NCBI RefSeq assembly: GCF_022818495.1
Contig: NZ_CP089291.1
Location: 3,179,501 to 3,243,500, forward strand
From: Fodinisporobacter ferrooxydans
Lineage (GTDB): Bacteria > Bacillota > Bacilli > Tumebacillales > MYW30-H2
Direction: 5' to 3'
Length of the DNA stretch: 64,000 nucleotides
Shown: piece by piece, positions 36,856 through 46,562 of the stretch
How the letters are laid out: every line of letters starts with the position of its first letter
Numbering within the stretch: the stretch's first letter is position 1
Program-made: the position numbers and the translations under genes
The notes under the pieces: generated by a model
Told to the model about the DNA's origin: nothing
Seen by the model: only the letters and a program-made list of their open reading frames with translations
Database searches by the model: none

Positions 36856-37023
36856 AATGAGGTTGTCCCAAAAGGGTAACTCTGAATGGGTCAGTCCCAA
36901 AATATGAATATAGAAGCCTCCAAGACCACTACAAAAGTGGAGATGGGGGCTTCTTGTGCGTATAAATTATTAGCCAAAGTGGGACGCCAAAAATCTAAAA
37001 GTGGCTTTTGGGACAGCCTCATT
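36856..37023. mobile_element. 168-bp MITE-like element
   Basis: The ends are 19-bp inverted repeats, AATGAGGYTGTCCCAAAAG, with one mismatch. No transposase is encoded. Inside is a strong hairpin (AGAAGCC...GGCTTCT, 36916-36955). The right end has inserted in, or fused to, the C-terminal part of an ISL3 transposase fragment, so that fragment now reads through the inverted repeat. No clear target duplication was found. It could instead be an internally deleted IS. Confidence 0.6.
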
Positions 37024-37248
37024 ACCAAAATATGTAGTTGACAACATACACGCAAACACACGTTCTTTGTTGCATTCAAGTAAAATACGCTGTTTGTAGC
37101 AAACCGTGTTACGTGTAAAATAGTGTCGCCGTTGAAGGGCTTTAATTTTATTGTTTCGTCCTTCAACTGCCGCATTTGTAAAGCGAAGAAGATGGTAGCT
37201 CACGATCTCTTCTTTCCAATTTTCCATTGTTTTCAAGCAAGATTTCAC
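37024..37248 (-). pseudogene. ISL3-family transposase, C-terminal fragment
   Basis: The minus-strand frame reads EEIVSYHLLRFTNAAVEGRNNKIKALQRRHYFTRN (in blocks), the conserved C-terminal region of ISL3 transposases with the catalytic Glu in VEGRNNKIK. Everything upstream is missing and replaced by a fragment of an acyl-CoA dehydrogenase gene. Its end is fused to the MITE-like element. Confidence 0.8.
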
Positions 37249-37249
37249 G

Positions 37250-37435
37250 GCTGAATTTGCAGGGGTAGATATAGGACTATATGTAATGGATCACTTCTAT
37301 GAAGAATTTAAAGATGACCGTTTTGCTGCCCCACTTTTCATACGTCAACTCGTACGTGCAGGTAGATTAGGGAAAAAATCCGGTGCCGGTTTCTATGATT
37401 ACAACAAATCCGGTTTCTATGATTACAACAAATAG
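37250..37435 (+). pseudogene. 3-hydroxyacyl-CoA dehydrogenase, C-terminal fragment
   Basis: The frame reads AEFAGVDIGLYVMDHFYEEF and then LIRAG-like LVRAGRLGKKSGAGFYDYNK, the C-terminal end of 3-hydroxybutyryl-CoA dehydrogenases. Only 61 codons remain, with no start. A 24-bp unit (37385-37408 and 37409-37432) is duplicated in tandem, doubling the terminal GFYDYNK. Confidence 0.8.
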
Positions 37436-37766
37436 AGTATGTAGGAAATGTAGTTGAACTATTGAAATGTTCCTTTTTGTCGTGGAATGGATTCAAAAAT
37501 TGTTTAAACTGATTCATGGCAATGATCGAAGGAATAAACTTCGTATTTTTTTCAATTTTACTTCAGGAATTTTCCGTATTTTCATAATAAGAATTCAAAT
37601 TGACTGCAAAATTTAGTATATGCTCAAATCACTAAATCATACTAAACGTATCGAATTAATTAATCATAAAAATAAGGCAACTGTCTAAAAGGATAAATAT
37701 AGTTGGAATTGGTAAGGATAATTTTTGAAATTCGATCTCATTTTTACATACAAAGGAGAGACGATC
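37436..37766. other. AT-rich gap upstream of the germination operon
   Basis: No gene, repeat or RNA was recognised in these 331 bases. They presumably contain the forespore promoter of the ger operon, but I could not define it with confidence. Confidence 0.4.
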
Positions 37767-39329
37767 ATGCTTCAAAAACGAGCAAGGAAAAAATTAGAAA
37801 ATCGATCGTCGACAAATTTTAAAAAGGAAGATCAAAAATTCGCTCAAATTCTTTCCTTCGATTTGGAAGAAAATATAAATCTATTTCAAAATATTTATAC
37901 GGATTGTTCGGATGTAATTTTCCGTTCCTTTTTAATTGGAAATCGAATCGAAGCGGTTTTGATTTATATTGATGGACTAGCAAATCTTGAGGACCTCGAA
38001 ACGAATCTCCTTGCACCGTTAATGCAGAATATTCAGGAACAAACGGACATTGTCGATCATTTAAAGAAAAACAAAATTGCAGTGGCGTATGTACAGGAAT
38101 TTGAAACGATTGATAAAGGGATCGAATCCATTTTGAGAGGAAATCCCCTTCTTTTGTTGGAAGGTGAGAAACGTGCTCTATCTTTAGGTTTGGCCAAATG
38201 GGAAAAACGGTCGATTGAAGAACCGACCGCTGAAGGAGTGGTGCGGGGACCAAGAGATGGGTTTGTGGAAACATTAAGAGTCAATACTTCTCTTTTGCGC
38301 AGAAAAATTAAAAGTCCGGATTTGAAATTGAAATCCATGAAAATCGGCCGCTACACACAAACAGACGTTGTAATTGCTTACATTGAAGGTCTTGTAGAAC
38401 AGACACTCCTTGAAGAAGTGCAAAATCGACTGCAACGAATCGATTTGGATGGGGTATTGGAAAGTGGATATATCGAAGAATTCATTGAAGATTGCCCTTT
38501 TTCGCCATTCCCGCAAGTGATCAATACGGAACGGCCGGATGTCGTGGCTGCGAATCTCTTGGAAGGAAGGGTAGCCATCCTGATGGATGAGACCCCTTTT
38601 GTTTTAATTGCTCCTACCACATTTTTTTCGTTGCTTCAGTCTCCAGAGGACTACTATCAACGATTTCTCATTAGTACGTTGATTCGATGGCTGCGATATC
38701 TTTTCATGGGGATTTCTCTTTTACTTCCTTCTCTTTATGTGGCTATCCTTACATTTCATCAGGAGATGGTTCCCGCCAGCCTGTTAGTAAGTATCGCTGG
38801 TTCACGCGAAACCGTTCCTTTTCCGGCCCTCGTAGAAGCTCTCATTATGGAGGTTACTTTCGAAGCGTTGCGTGAAGCGGGGATCCGGTTGCCAAAACAA
38901 ATCGGATCTGCTGTTAGTATTGTAGGAGCCTTGGTCATTGGTCAAGCAGCTGTACAAGCCGGATTGGTTTCCACACCGTTGGTCATCGTGGTCGCGGTCA
39001 CTGGTATCGCCTCCTTCATGGTTCCACGTTATGTTCAAGGGACGGCATTCAGGATGATTCGTTTCCCTATTATGTTTCTTGCTGGAACGCTAGGACTGCT
39101 TGGAGTCATGTTCGGGGTGATTGCGCTTAGTATCCATTTATGCACACTCCGTTCTTTTGGCGTTCCTTATATGAGTCCTGTGGGTCCCGTGAAAATGCGT
39201 AATTGGAAAGACGTGTTAATTCGTGCGCCGTGGTGGATGATGAGCACACGTCCCCATTTAACCGGAGAATACGATCCATATCGACAATCTATCGGACAGA
39301 TGCCGAATCCATCGAGGGGAGGTGAATAA
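37767..39329 (+). CDS. gerA: GerA-family spore germination protein (A subunit)
   Basis: A 520-residue GerA/SpoVAF family membrane protein, the A subunit of a germinant receptor in the inner spore membrane. The long hydrophilic N-terminal domain (about residues 1-300) contains the typical SFLIGNRIEAVLIYIDGL and REGPVVRGPRDGF-like block (EGVVRGPRDGFVETLRVN). Five to six membrane helices follow, with PFPALVEALIMEVTFEALREAGIRLP. The ATG at 37767 has AAAGGAGAG upstream. It is followed by gerB, gerC and a small gene. Confidence 0.92.
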   Translation: MLQKRARKKLENRSSTNFKKEDQKFAQILSFDLEENINLFQNIYTDCSDVIFRSFLIGNRIEAVLIYIDGLANLEDLETNLLAPLMQNIQEQTDIVDHLKKNKIAVAYVQEFETIDKGIESILRGNPLLLLEGEKRALSLGLAKWEKRSIEEPTAEGVVRGPRDGFVETLRVNTSLLRRKIKSPDLKLKSMKIGRYTQTDVVIAYIEGLVEQTLLEEVQNRLQRIDLDGVLESGYIEEFIEDCPFSPFPQVINTERPDVVAANLLEGRVAILMDETPFVLIAPTTFFSLLQSPEDYYQRFLISTLIRWLRYLFMGISLLLPSLYVAILTFHQEMVPASLLVSIAGSRETVPFPALVEALIMEVTFEALREAGIRLPKQIGSAVSIVGALVIGQAAVQAGLVSTPLVIVVAVTGIASFMVPRYVQGTAFRMIRFPIMFLAGTLGLLGVMFGVIALSIHLCTLRSFGVPYMSPVGPVKMRNWKDVLIRAPWWMMSTRPHLTGEYDPYRQSIGQMPNPSRGGE

Positions 39330-39865
39330 AGCAGCCTACAATCTTCAAACGAGGCATCGTCCATGCCACAACTATTGGGCGGGTACTTGATACCAGGAGA
39401 TGAGTGAAATGTTGGAAAAAGGGAAGATTTCTGCTATGCAGATGGGCCTAATGATCTACCCCACGATATTAGGAACCGCTATTCTTGCCATTCCCTCGAT
39501 AATCGGTAAGCAAGCGGAACGGGATCTATGGATCTCCCCTATTTTGGCTTCGTCTACAGGGTTTCTTACTGTATATATCGCTGATCGACTAAACAAAATC
39601 TTTCCTGGTGAAACATTTATTCAATATAGCGAACATATCTTAGGCAGGGTTTTAGGAAAAATCCTTGGATTCTTTTACATGTTATTTTTTCTACAAACAA
39701 TAGGCAACATCTTACGGGAATATGCTGAGTTTACGGTAGGGACCTTTCTCCCTAAAACACCGTTGCTCGTGGTAATTGCCGGTCTCACCCTGCTCTGTGC
39801 GTTTGCGGTTCGGGGTGGGATAGAAGTATTGGGAAGATTGGCTCAAATTTATCTCCCGGTATTTA

Positions 39866-41553
39866 CATGACCTATGCAGTTCAAGTAATTAACTGGTAAT
39901 CATTCATCAGAACAATAATTTTCAATAATATTTCGAAAAAAATCACAAAAACTACTTGACTTTTAGAAATTATCACAATAATCACGAAGGATACCTTTAT
40001 TTACTAGGTATATCTTCTGGATTATAGGTGGTTTTCTAATGTCAGCGTTACAAAAACCAAGATTTAAAGAGCTCAATCATGGAGAATGTGCAGGGGCACC
40101 CATTCTTAAAAGTTTATGGGATCGTTTTGACTTTTCTCTGTTACTCACTCAATCAGGCATCATGAAACGCAGTGGAACTCCGTCATGGTTAATTTGCTTT
40201 CTCTATGTCGTTGGTATTGTTTCGAATTGTCCTTCTGTTGTTCAGATAGTGAAACTGGCCAGCAAGGATACGTTGCTTAAGGCGATGTTTCAGCCTTGGA
40301 AATTTACCCAATCTACGTTAAGCCGTTTTTTCACGAATGGCTTTGCATGGATGACATTTGGGAAAAAACGCGTCGAACGACTACAACAAGATCCCTTGAC
40401 ACAACTCACCGATGGAGATGTGATCAATCTCGATGATACTCACAGTGCGCATCCTTATGCCAAGCAACTTCCGTTTCTCAGTTGGCTCTTTGACCACTCA
40501 ATGAAAGTCTATGTATGGGCGACGAATCTTGTGGTTCTTCAGGCGGTTCTGAAAAGCGGGTTGGAGTATCCGTTGTTTTACCGTGTCTGGCATAAGCCAG
40601 AAATAAAAGGCGAAGGGATTACAAAACTAGATCTCGCTAGGCAAATGCTATTGATGCTGCGTGAATCCGTCACTTGCCACTTGTGGGTTGCGATGGATCG
40701 GTGGTACTTGTGTAAGCAGTTTTTCACATTTCTCGAAGAGAACAACTTTGATTGGGTTACCAAAGCCAAACGCAACACAATTTTATTCCGTAAAGTCATC
40801 GAACCCGGTACCCGTAGGGAACGTTTCGTGCCGCTAACTCCTGTCATGCTCATCCGTGAGGTGTTTAAGGAATTAACTCGAAAGGCAACTTCTGGGCTGG
40901 TCTCCATTTCCATTCCAGGGATTTACATGAAGCGTCCTTATGCCGCTGTCAATCGTAAAGGCAAGCAAGTGACCAAACATAAATATGTCCCAATCGCCGC
41001 TGTAGTCGCCATGCGATTAAAGGAAGATGAGCGACTCGATTCAGATAATGTAGAAACCGAAGGTGAGGATTCACCCGCCACATACAAAGGTGCGTACCTA
41101 ATTATAAGCAACCGTCATGATACTCCGAAAGAAGCTCTACAAACGTATATCAAACGCTGGAGGATCGAAGTATTCTTTCGCGCTGCCAAGCAGGAACTAG
41201 CTTTCGAAAAGTGTCATTCTGAATCTCAAGCGCATCATCATGCTCATTTCGAATTATTGTTCACTGCCGAGACCTTATTAGCTGTTGCACTTTTTGAATT
41301 GAACAAAGAAAAAACGAGTGATGATGAAGGCTACACCCACGGCGAAATGGTTCGTGGCCTCTTCCACACTCGTTGCCAGGTTCGCGTGAAGAACCACAAA
41401 GGTATTCAGCGAATCTACATTGATTGTGACACACAAGTGCAGCAATTTGCAAGACTCATTGAATTATTTTGGCCTGAGCATTACTTAATGCTTCTTTGGG
41501 CTACGCCCAAACCCGATATTTACCAGAGTTTACCTCAAACTGCATAAGTCATG
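39866..41553 (+). mobile_element. IS4-family insertion sequence inside gerB
   Basis: A 1688-bp element with ends CATGACYTATGCAGTT in inverted orientation and a flanking direct repeat GTATTTA (7 bp; it reads as 8 bp if the terminal G is assigned to the target). It contains one transposase gene in the same orientation as gerB. Confidence 0.9.
40039..41547 (+). CDS. IS4-family transposase
   Basis: A 502-residue DDE transposase. Catalytic Asp candidates lie in DGDVINLDDTHSAHP and WVAMDRWYLCKQF; the C-terminal Y-x2-R-x3-E-x6-K signature is YIKRWRIEVFFRAAK. The frame is intact. It is unrelated in sequence to the transposase at 31844-33082 beyond the superfamily motifs. Confidence 0.92.
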   Translation: MSALQKPRFKELNHGECAGAPILKSLWDRFDFSLLLTQSGIMKRSGTPSWLICFLYVVGIVSNCPSVVQIVKLASKDTLLKAMFQPWKFTQSTLSRFFTNGFAWMTFGKKRVERLQQDPLTQLTDGDVINLDDTHSAHPYAKQLPFLSWLFDHSMKVYVWATNLVVLQAVLKSGLEYPLFYRVWHKPEIKGEGITKLDLARQMLLMLRESVTCHLWVAMDRWYLCKQFFTFLEENNFDWVTKAKRNTILFRKVIEPGTRRERFVPLTPVMLIREVFKELTRKATSGLVSISIPGIYMKRPYAAVNRKGKQVTKHKYVPIAAVVAMRLKEDERLDSDNVETEGEDSPATYKGAYLIISNRHDTPKEALQTYIKRWRIEVFFRAAKQELAFEKCHSESQAHHHAHFELLFTAETLLAVALFELNKEKTSDDEGYTHGEMVRGLFHTRCQVRVKNHKGIQRIYIDCDTQVQQFARLIELFWPEHYLMLLWATPKPDIYQSLPQTA

Positions 41554-42206
41554 GTATTTATATTTCCCTTACTTATTATGGTGGTTCTTCTCCTGCGGGA
41601 CTTTGACCCAAAGAATATGTTTCCTGTTATGAGGCATGGGATCATGCTTTCCATAAAGGGAGCGGTTGTTCCAGGTTTAGGATGGTTTTCTGAATTTTTT
41701 ATCATTGCTTTTTTTTTCCCTCTCTTAACCGATCAGGAAAAAGGAAAGAAATGGGGAATGATTTCCGTTTTATCCGTTGCACTTACTATGGTAGTAACCA
41801 ATCTAACAGCTCTTTTCTTATTTGGAGGTACAATGATCAGCAGCTACCTTTATCCTGTGTTTGAGGCGTCTCGATACATCAGTATTGCCGATTTTTTTGA
41901 ACATCTCGAAGCGGTTGTAATGGTGGTTTGGGTGGCGGGAATTTTTATTAAAGTATCGGTTTTTTTTTATGTTCTCTCGTTAGGCACGGCCCAATGGCTT
42001 AACTTGTCGGACTATCGCGTAGTTGTCTTTCCATACGGGTTTCTTCTGATTCTGTTTGGTATGTGGGTAACTTCCAATATACAAGAAATGTCTCGATTTT
42101 TAGAATTGGTGAGCCCGCTGCATTCTCCACTATTTTTATTGGCAATTCCATTATGTCTTTTGTTCCTGGCCATGTTTCGGAAGGGGAGGAAGGGAGAACA
42201 ACAACG

Positions 42207-43403
42207 GTGAACCGTTATTTTTCTAAACTAATTTTGGGGAAATTTTTACATATTTTCCTTTATTTTGCTTGTTTTCCCCTACTGACGGGCTGTTGGGATC
42301 GAAAGGAAATAAATGATCTGGCTATTGTATTAACGACAGCAATTGATAAAACCGAAGATAAGATGACCGAAGTGTCCGTTCAGGTTTTACTTCCTCAAGC
42401 AGTGGGCGGTGGATTGCAGGGAGGAGGGGACAGTAAAAAAAGGCTGACCATAGTTAGATCAGCGACAGGACAAAATTTTGTAGATGCTATGTCAAAAATT
42501 CAGGGAAAAGTTCCACGTAGACTCTTCTGGGGGCAATGCAGTGCCTATATTTTCGGGGAACAAATCGCAAAAGGGGGCCTTCATAACGAAATTGATCCGC
42601 TCATTCGCCACCCGGAACCACGAAATCGGGCGTACCTGTTTGTCAGTGAAGGGAAAGCCGTGGATCTCTTGTCTGTACAAACTTCTCTGGAAGGATATTT
42701 AGGAAAAGTTCTTCGAAAACTTTCAGAAGAACAGATTGGCGTAAATGTCACATTGAAAGATTTTCAACAGATGATTACTGGAGAGGCAGGCGGAGCTGTT
42801 CTTCCCTATATTAAAACGGCACCTTTTAAAAACGAAGAAAGCGTCGGCTCGCTTTTAGGAACTGCCATTTTTAAACGAGATAGGATGGTTGGAGAAATTA
42901 ATGAAAAAGTGACGAGAGGAGTCCTGTGGCTTAGAAATGAAGTTGAAGCCAAATCCGTGACTGTGAAATTTCCTGACGGAGACGAAAGTATATCGATGAA
43001 TCCGGTTTTAATACATACAGTTCTGATTCCTAAAATAGAAAATGAAAAATGGAAAATAAAAGTAAGAATTGAAGCTGAAGGAAAGATTGTACAAAATGCA
43101 ACCCATTTGGATATTATGAATCCGGATGTTAACAAGATAATTCAAAAAAAATTCTCTAAAGTTATCAAAAACCGGATCAATCAAGCTTTGGACCAGGTTC
43201 AGAAAAGGATGAAAACAGACGTTTTTCGCTTTGCCGAAACATTTGAACGCAAATATCCAGGCAAGTGGGATCATGTGAAAGATCGATGGGACGAGATCTT
43301 CCCTCGAGTGGAAGTATCCTTTGATCTCAAAACATACGTGCGGGGACTTGGATTAACGACGAGATCTGCTGGTCTGCCTGAGCGAGAGGTGAGAAAGAAA
43401 TGA
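42207..43403 (+). CDS. gerC: Ger(x)C family germination lipoprotein (C subunit)
   Basis: A 398-residue lipoprotein, third subunit of a germinant receptor. A GTG start at 42207 overlaps the gerB stop codon (GTGA). It is followed by a signal sequence with lipobox LLTGC and then the family-typical CWDRKEINDLAIVL. Later blocks RRLFWGQCSAYIFGEQIAKGG and LDQVQKRMKTDVFRFAETFERKYP fit Ger(x)C. The upstream in-frame ATG codons lie within gerB and are unlikely. Translation depends on gerB by coupling, so the IS in gerB may also reduce GerC. Confidence 0.92.
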   Translation: MNRYFSKLILGKFLHIFLYFACFPLLTGCWDRKEINDLAIVLTTAIDKTEDKMTEVSVQVLLPQAVGGGLQGGGDSKKRLTIVRSATGQNFVDAMSKIQGKVPRRLFWGQCSAYIFGEQIAKGGLHNEIDPLIRHPEPRNRAYLFVSEGKAVDLLSVQTSLEGYLGKVLRKLSEEQIGVNVTLKDFQQMITGEAGGAVLPYIKTAPFKNEESVGSLLGTAIFKRDRMVGEINEKVTRGVLWLRNEVEAKSVTVKFPDGDESISMNPVLIHTVLIPKIENEKWKIKVRIEAEGKIVQNATHLDIMNPDVNKIIQKKFSKVIKNRINQALDQVQKRMKTDVFRFAETFERKYPGKWDHVKDRWDEIFPRVEVSFDLKTYVRGLGLTTRSAGLPEREVRKK

Positions 43404-43627
43404 AGATAGGATCCGTTGTTGGCATTACGGTCTTTGTATGTCTGATGGCTCTCTTTCAATGGCCTAAAATGGATCAACATCCTAAAAAGGATAAAATCGC
43501 CTTTGTTACTTTAACAGCGATTGGATGGATTCTCGCTTTGCTTCTCATCTACTTTCCAGATATGCCTGGTCCTAACAAGATGGTTGGGGCTATTTTTAAA
43601 CCGCTGGAGTGGTTAATACCAAAATAA
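43400..43627 (+). CDS. small membrane protein at the end of the ger operon
   Basis: A 75-residue protein with two predicted membrane helices (VVGITVFVCLMALFQ and IAFVTLTAIGWILALLLIYF) and a C-terminal PGPNKMVGAIFKPLEWLIPK. It overlaps the gerC end by four bases (ATGA), so it is cotranslated. Small two-helix proteins of this sort occur beside some ger operons, such as the D subunits. I do not recognise it at family level. Confidence 0.7.
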   Translation: MKIGSVVGITVFVCLMALFQWPKMDQHPKKDKIAFVTLTAIGWILALLLIYFPDMPGPNKMVGAIFKPLEWLIPK

Positions 43628-44106
43628 GAAAGTGATCTTGGTTGGATGTTAATCTGAAAATTAAACAGTCAGCAAAAAACTAGTAAATATTTTTTATTGA
43701 CAATCTAAAGCGTTTACATTTTAATAATAATTATAAGAGAACATTGTTCACTAAAAATATAAAATTTTAAAAGCCGTATTTGTATTGTATGGGGACGGGT
43801 CAATTTAATTAAATTAACATTTGGTAATATCTAACTGCTTATAAACTAGGTAGATGTGATATTGCGCGCATTTTTTAAGAGAGGGGTGAACTGCTTTCAT
43901 TTCGAACAAATTGAAAATATCTATTGATCATGTCTTGAAAATTATGAATATGAATCGGAGGGATCAGGAGCATTTAATAGAAGGCAAATATAGTGATTCG
44001 GCGTATCAGCAGCTCAAAAAATATATGTGTAGAAAAGAGTTTTTTTAAAAGAAAAGTTAAGTATTAGGGGTATTGGGTAAATTAGAAACAGGCGGGGGTT
44101 GAATAA
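43628..44106. other. intergenic region with a possible promoter and cre-like box
   Basis: TTGACA (43697-43702) and TTTAAT (43720-43725) with 17-base spacing look like a promoter for the MFS gene. The complement of 43705-43718, TGTAAACGCTTTAG, matches 12 of 14 positions of a CcpA cre box and covers the spacer. A 45-codon frame at 43911-44048 begins with TTG and reads MNRRDQEHLIEGKYSDSAYQQL; it has GAGGGG far upstream and no recognised relatives. Confidence 0.4.
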
Positions 44107-45342
44107 ATGGAAATGTCCAAAAAATATGATATAAAGTTGGTATGGTTTATTTTCTTTATTTTAGGATTCGTTATGCTTGACCGTTTGGCAATTACATTCC
44201 TTTTTCCCATCATTGCTCCGATTTTGCACCTTAACAATACGGAAATTGGACAAATTATGATGTGGATGACATTGGCCTTTGACGTCTCGGCGGTATTAAT
44301 CAGTTCACTTTCAGATAAATCCGGATACAGGAAGCGTTGGTTGATTCCATTTGTTTTCGCAACGGCTATTTTTTCAGGTATGTCAGCATTTGCTGTTTCA
44401 TTCGGTTCTATGTTGGTATTGCGCGTTTTGAATGGTTTTGGTGAGGGACCGACATATCCGCTAAGTGCAAGCATGATTATGGCGGAATCCTCCCCAGAAC
44501 GGGTAGGGCGGAATATTGGGTTCGCACAAAGCGGAGTAGGACTTATTGGACTCGCACTTGCTCCGTTGGTAGTTACACAATTGGCAGTTCATACAAATTG
44601 GCGTGTCGCATTTTTGTTGACTTGTGTTCCTACATTAATTATGGGATTGATATTAATCAAATATACCCGTGAGATTCACTTCCAAAAGTCCGATTCTAAC
44701 GGAACGAACTTCAGTACATTTATTGAAGCGCTAAAATATCGCAATGTTTTAGTAAGCGTTTTCGTTTCGGTTTGCTTAATGATAGCACTTTGGGTGATGA
44801 ATATATTCGCTCCTCTATTTTTGACAAAAGTTGACCATTTGACAGAAGCACAAATGGGATATGTGATGGGAATCATGGGGTTGGGTGCATTCGCTTGGGG
44901 ATTCCTTGTTCCACTCATTTCTGATTATTGGGGACGAAAACCAACACTGGTATTGTTCTCTTTCCTATCAGTTTTTCCACCTATCATTATGTATTTCTAT
45001 CATGGCGGATGGGTGAATTTGGCGATTATAGCTTTTTTCTTAAACGTTGTTCAAGGTGTGTTTCCATTATTTATGAATATCATACCTATGGAGACTGTTC
45101 CAGAGCGTCTTGCAGCAACTGCAAGCGCGCTAAGCATGGGAGTTGGAGAGGTAATTGGGGCTGCGGTGACTCCAGCAGTTGCTGGTGTGCTGGCTGATCA
45201 CTTTGGATTGCCTATTGTTATGTTTGTTGCAGCTGCCGGACCCCTGCTTGCAACGATCGTTGGGTTTGCGTTAATTGAAACACGACAAAGAACAAGTAAA
45301 GAAAATCTTTTGTCGAATCAAAATAGCGATATAGTTTTTTAA
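44107..45342 (+). CDS. MFS transporter, probably for an aromatic acid
   Basis: A 411-residue 12-helix major facilitator transporter. Motif A-like loops are LSDKSGYRKRWLIP and LISDYWGRKP, and the helix 4-5 stretch is VLNGFGEGPTYPLSASMIMAESSPERVGR, which resembles anion:cation symporters that carry aromatic acids. It lies beside the IclR regulator and the 3-hydroxybenzoate/gentisate genes, so uptake of 3-hydroxybenzoate or gentisate is the likely role. GGCGGGGGTTG precedes the ATG. Confidence 0.85.
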   Translation: MEMSKKYDIKLVWFIFFILGFVMLDRLAITFLFPIIAPILHLNNTEIGQIMMWMTLAFDVSAVLISSLSDKSGYRKRWLIPFVFATAIFSGMSAFAVSFGSMLVLRVLNGFGEGPTYPLSASMIMAESSPERVGRNIGFAQSGVGLIGLALAPLVVTQLAVHTNWRVAFLLTCVPTLIMGLILIKYTREIHFQKSDSNGTNFSTFIEALKYRNVLVSVFVSVCLMIALWVMNIFAPLFLTKVDHLTEAQMGYVMGIMGLGAFAWGFLVPLISDYWGRKPTLVLFSFLSVFPPIIMYFYHGGWVNLAIIAFFLNVVQGVFPLFMNIIPMETVPERLAATASALSMGVGEVIGAAVTPAVAGVLADHFGLPIVMFVAAAGPLLATIVGFALIETRQRTSKENLLSNQNSDIVF

Positions 45343-45360
45343 ACAATCGTTGCTTTGATT

Positions 45361-45396
45361 CAGGCTGGTGGGAAACATACCAAACCAGCCTTTTTG
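45361..45396 (+). terminator. terminator after the MFS gene
   Basis: AGGCTGGT pairs with ACCAGCCT, followed by TTTTT. Confidence 0.85.
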
Positions 45397-45624
45397 TATT
45401 TCGTATTTAATTTTGGGCTTGATCATACTTTTCCAAATTTCTGATTATAGGATTGCCAAAGATATCGAATCGCATTTAAGCATTCCTTGTTTGACATATG
45501 GTTACTCACTTGGATACAATTCGAAATATAAAGAATTCGAAAGATAAAGTAAATCTCATGTTATAAAATAGATGGTTACTCGAATTTCCATATATAATAT
45601 AAATGTTTTGGAGATGTTTTAAAA

Positions 45625-46398
45625 GTGGATGGAATAAAAAAAGGAACAGGTATTCAATCGCTTCAAATTGGATTGTCGATTGTAGAATTGGTGGCTAGTC
45701 AAGGACGGCCCATGACGTTTACAGATATTTGCGAAATGACACAGATAACAAAAAGTAATTTATATAAGTACTTAAACACTTTAACGAATATGGGTATTTT
45801 ATATCGTGATAAATTTGGTGGTTTATATACTCTCGGCAATAAATTAATTGAATATGGTATGGCTGCGGTAAGCCAGGAAAATGTGTTAGAGCGTGTAGAA
45901 CCATATTTATATGAAATTAATCGGGAGTGTAAGGAGACAGTTTTATTATCCTTCTGGACACCGAATGGACCAATTGTTGTAAAATTACTCACTAGCAATC
46001 ATATTTTGAATATTGGAGCGCAAATCGGAACGTATTTACCCATTTATTCTGCGACCGGAAAAGTGTATGCAGCCTTTAAGAATTGTGTGCAGATCCATGA
46101 ATGGAAAGAAAAAGAACTCCAAGAAATTCCTGGAGAACAAAGGCAAGACTTGGAGAAAGAGTTGGACAGAATAAAAAAAGAACGGATTTCATTTGCGATA
46201 GAACCACTTGTTCCTTCCGTTTCTTCCGTTGCAGTGCCTATCTTAAATTTTAAACAAGAATTATTATGTGTTATCACTTTAGTTGGATTTTCAGATTCCT
46301 TAGATTTCCAGGTGGATAATGAAAAAATTAAATATTTATTGGATAGTAGTCAGGAAATTTCGAGTATTTTTGGAAGTACTAATGTTAATAAAGAATAA
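45625..46398 (+). CDS. IclR family transcriptional regulator
   Basis: A 257-residue IclR-type regulator. The N-terminal winged helix-turn-helix is TFTDICEMTQITKSNLYKYLNTLTNMGILYRD (in blocks, about residues 32-65). A GAF-like effector-binding domain follows, with YLPIYSATGKVYAAF. It starts with GTG, with GGAGATG upstream. IclR proteins often control catabolism of aromatic acids, and its place between the transporter and the gentisate genes suggests it senses 3-hydroxybenzoate or gentisate. Confidence 0.87.
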   Translation: MDGIKKGTGIQSLQIGLSIVELVASQGRPMTFTDICEMTQITKSNLYKYLNTLTNMGILYRDKFGGLYTLGNKLIEYGMAAVSQENVLERVEPYLYEINRECKETVLLSFWTPNGPIVVKLLTSNHILNIGAQIGTYLPIYSATGKVYAAFKNCVQIHEWKEKELQEIPGEQRQDLEKELDRIKKERISFAIEPLVPSVSSVAVPILNFKQELLCVITLVGFSDSLDFQVDNEKIKYLLDSSQEISSIFGSTNVNKE

Positions 46399-46562
46399 TT
46401 CGGTTATCAATTTAGCTCATACGTATGAGACAATAGCAGCACAACGTACATTTTAAAAACCAACGACTCACCTATGCGTGTCTGAGAGTTTTGATTGTTG
46501 GGGTTGAATGATCAATTGATCTAGCTTCAGTAAATCATCAAAAAGGGAATTATCAGAAGAAT

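Larger units (their letters stand above)
39400..42210 (+). pseudogene. gerB: gerB germinant receptor permease, split by an insertion sequence
   Basis: The two parts (39400-39865 and 41561-42210) together encode about 370 residues of a GerB-type APC-family permease. The first part ends AQIYLPVF; the second resumes IFPLLIMVVLLLRDFDPKN. Removing the IS and one copy of the 7-bp duplication restores the frame exactly (CCG-GTA-TTT-ATA-TTT-CCC), so the insertion is the only visible defect. The start may be the ATG at 39409, which is better spaced from AGGAG. The receptor encoded here should be non-functional while the IS is present. Confidence 0.93.
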
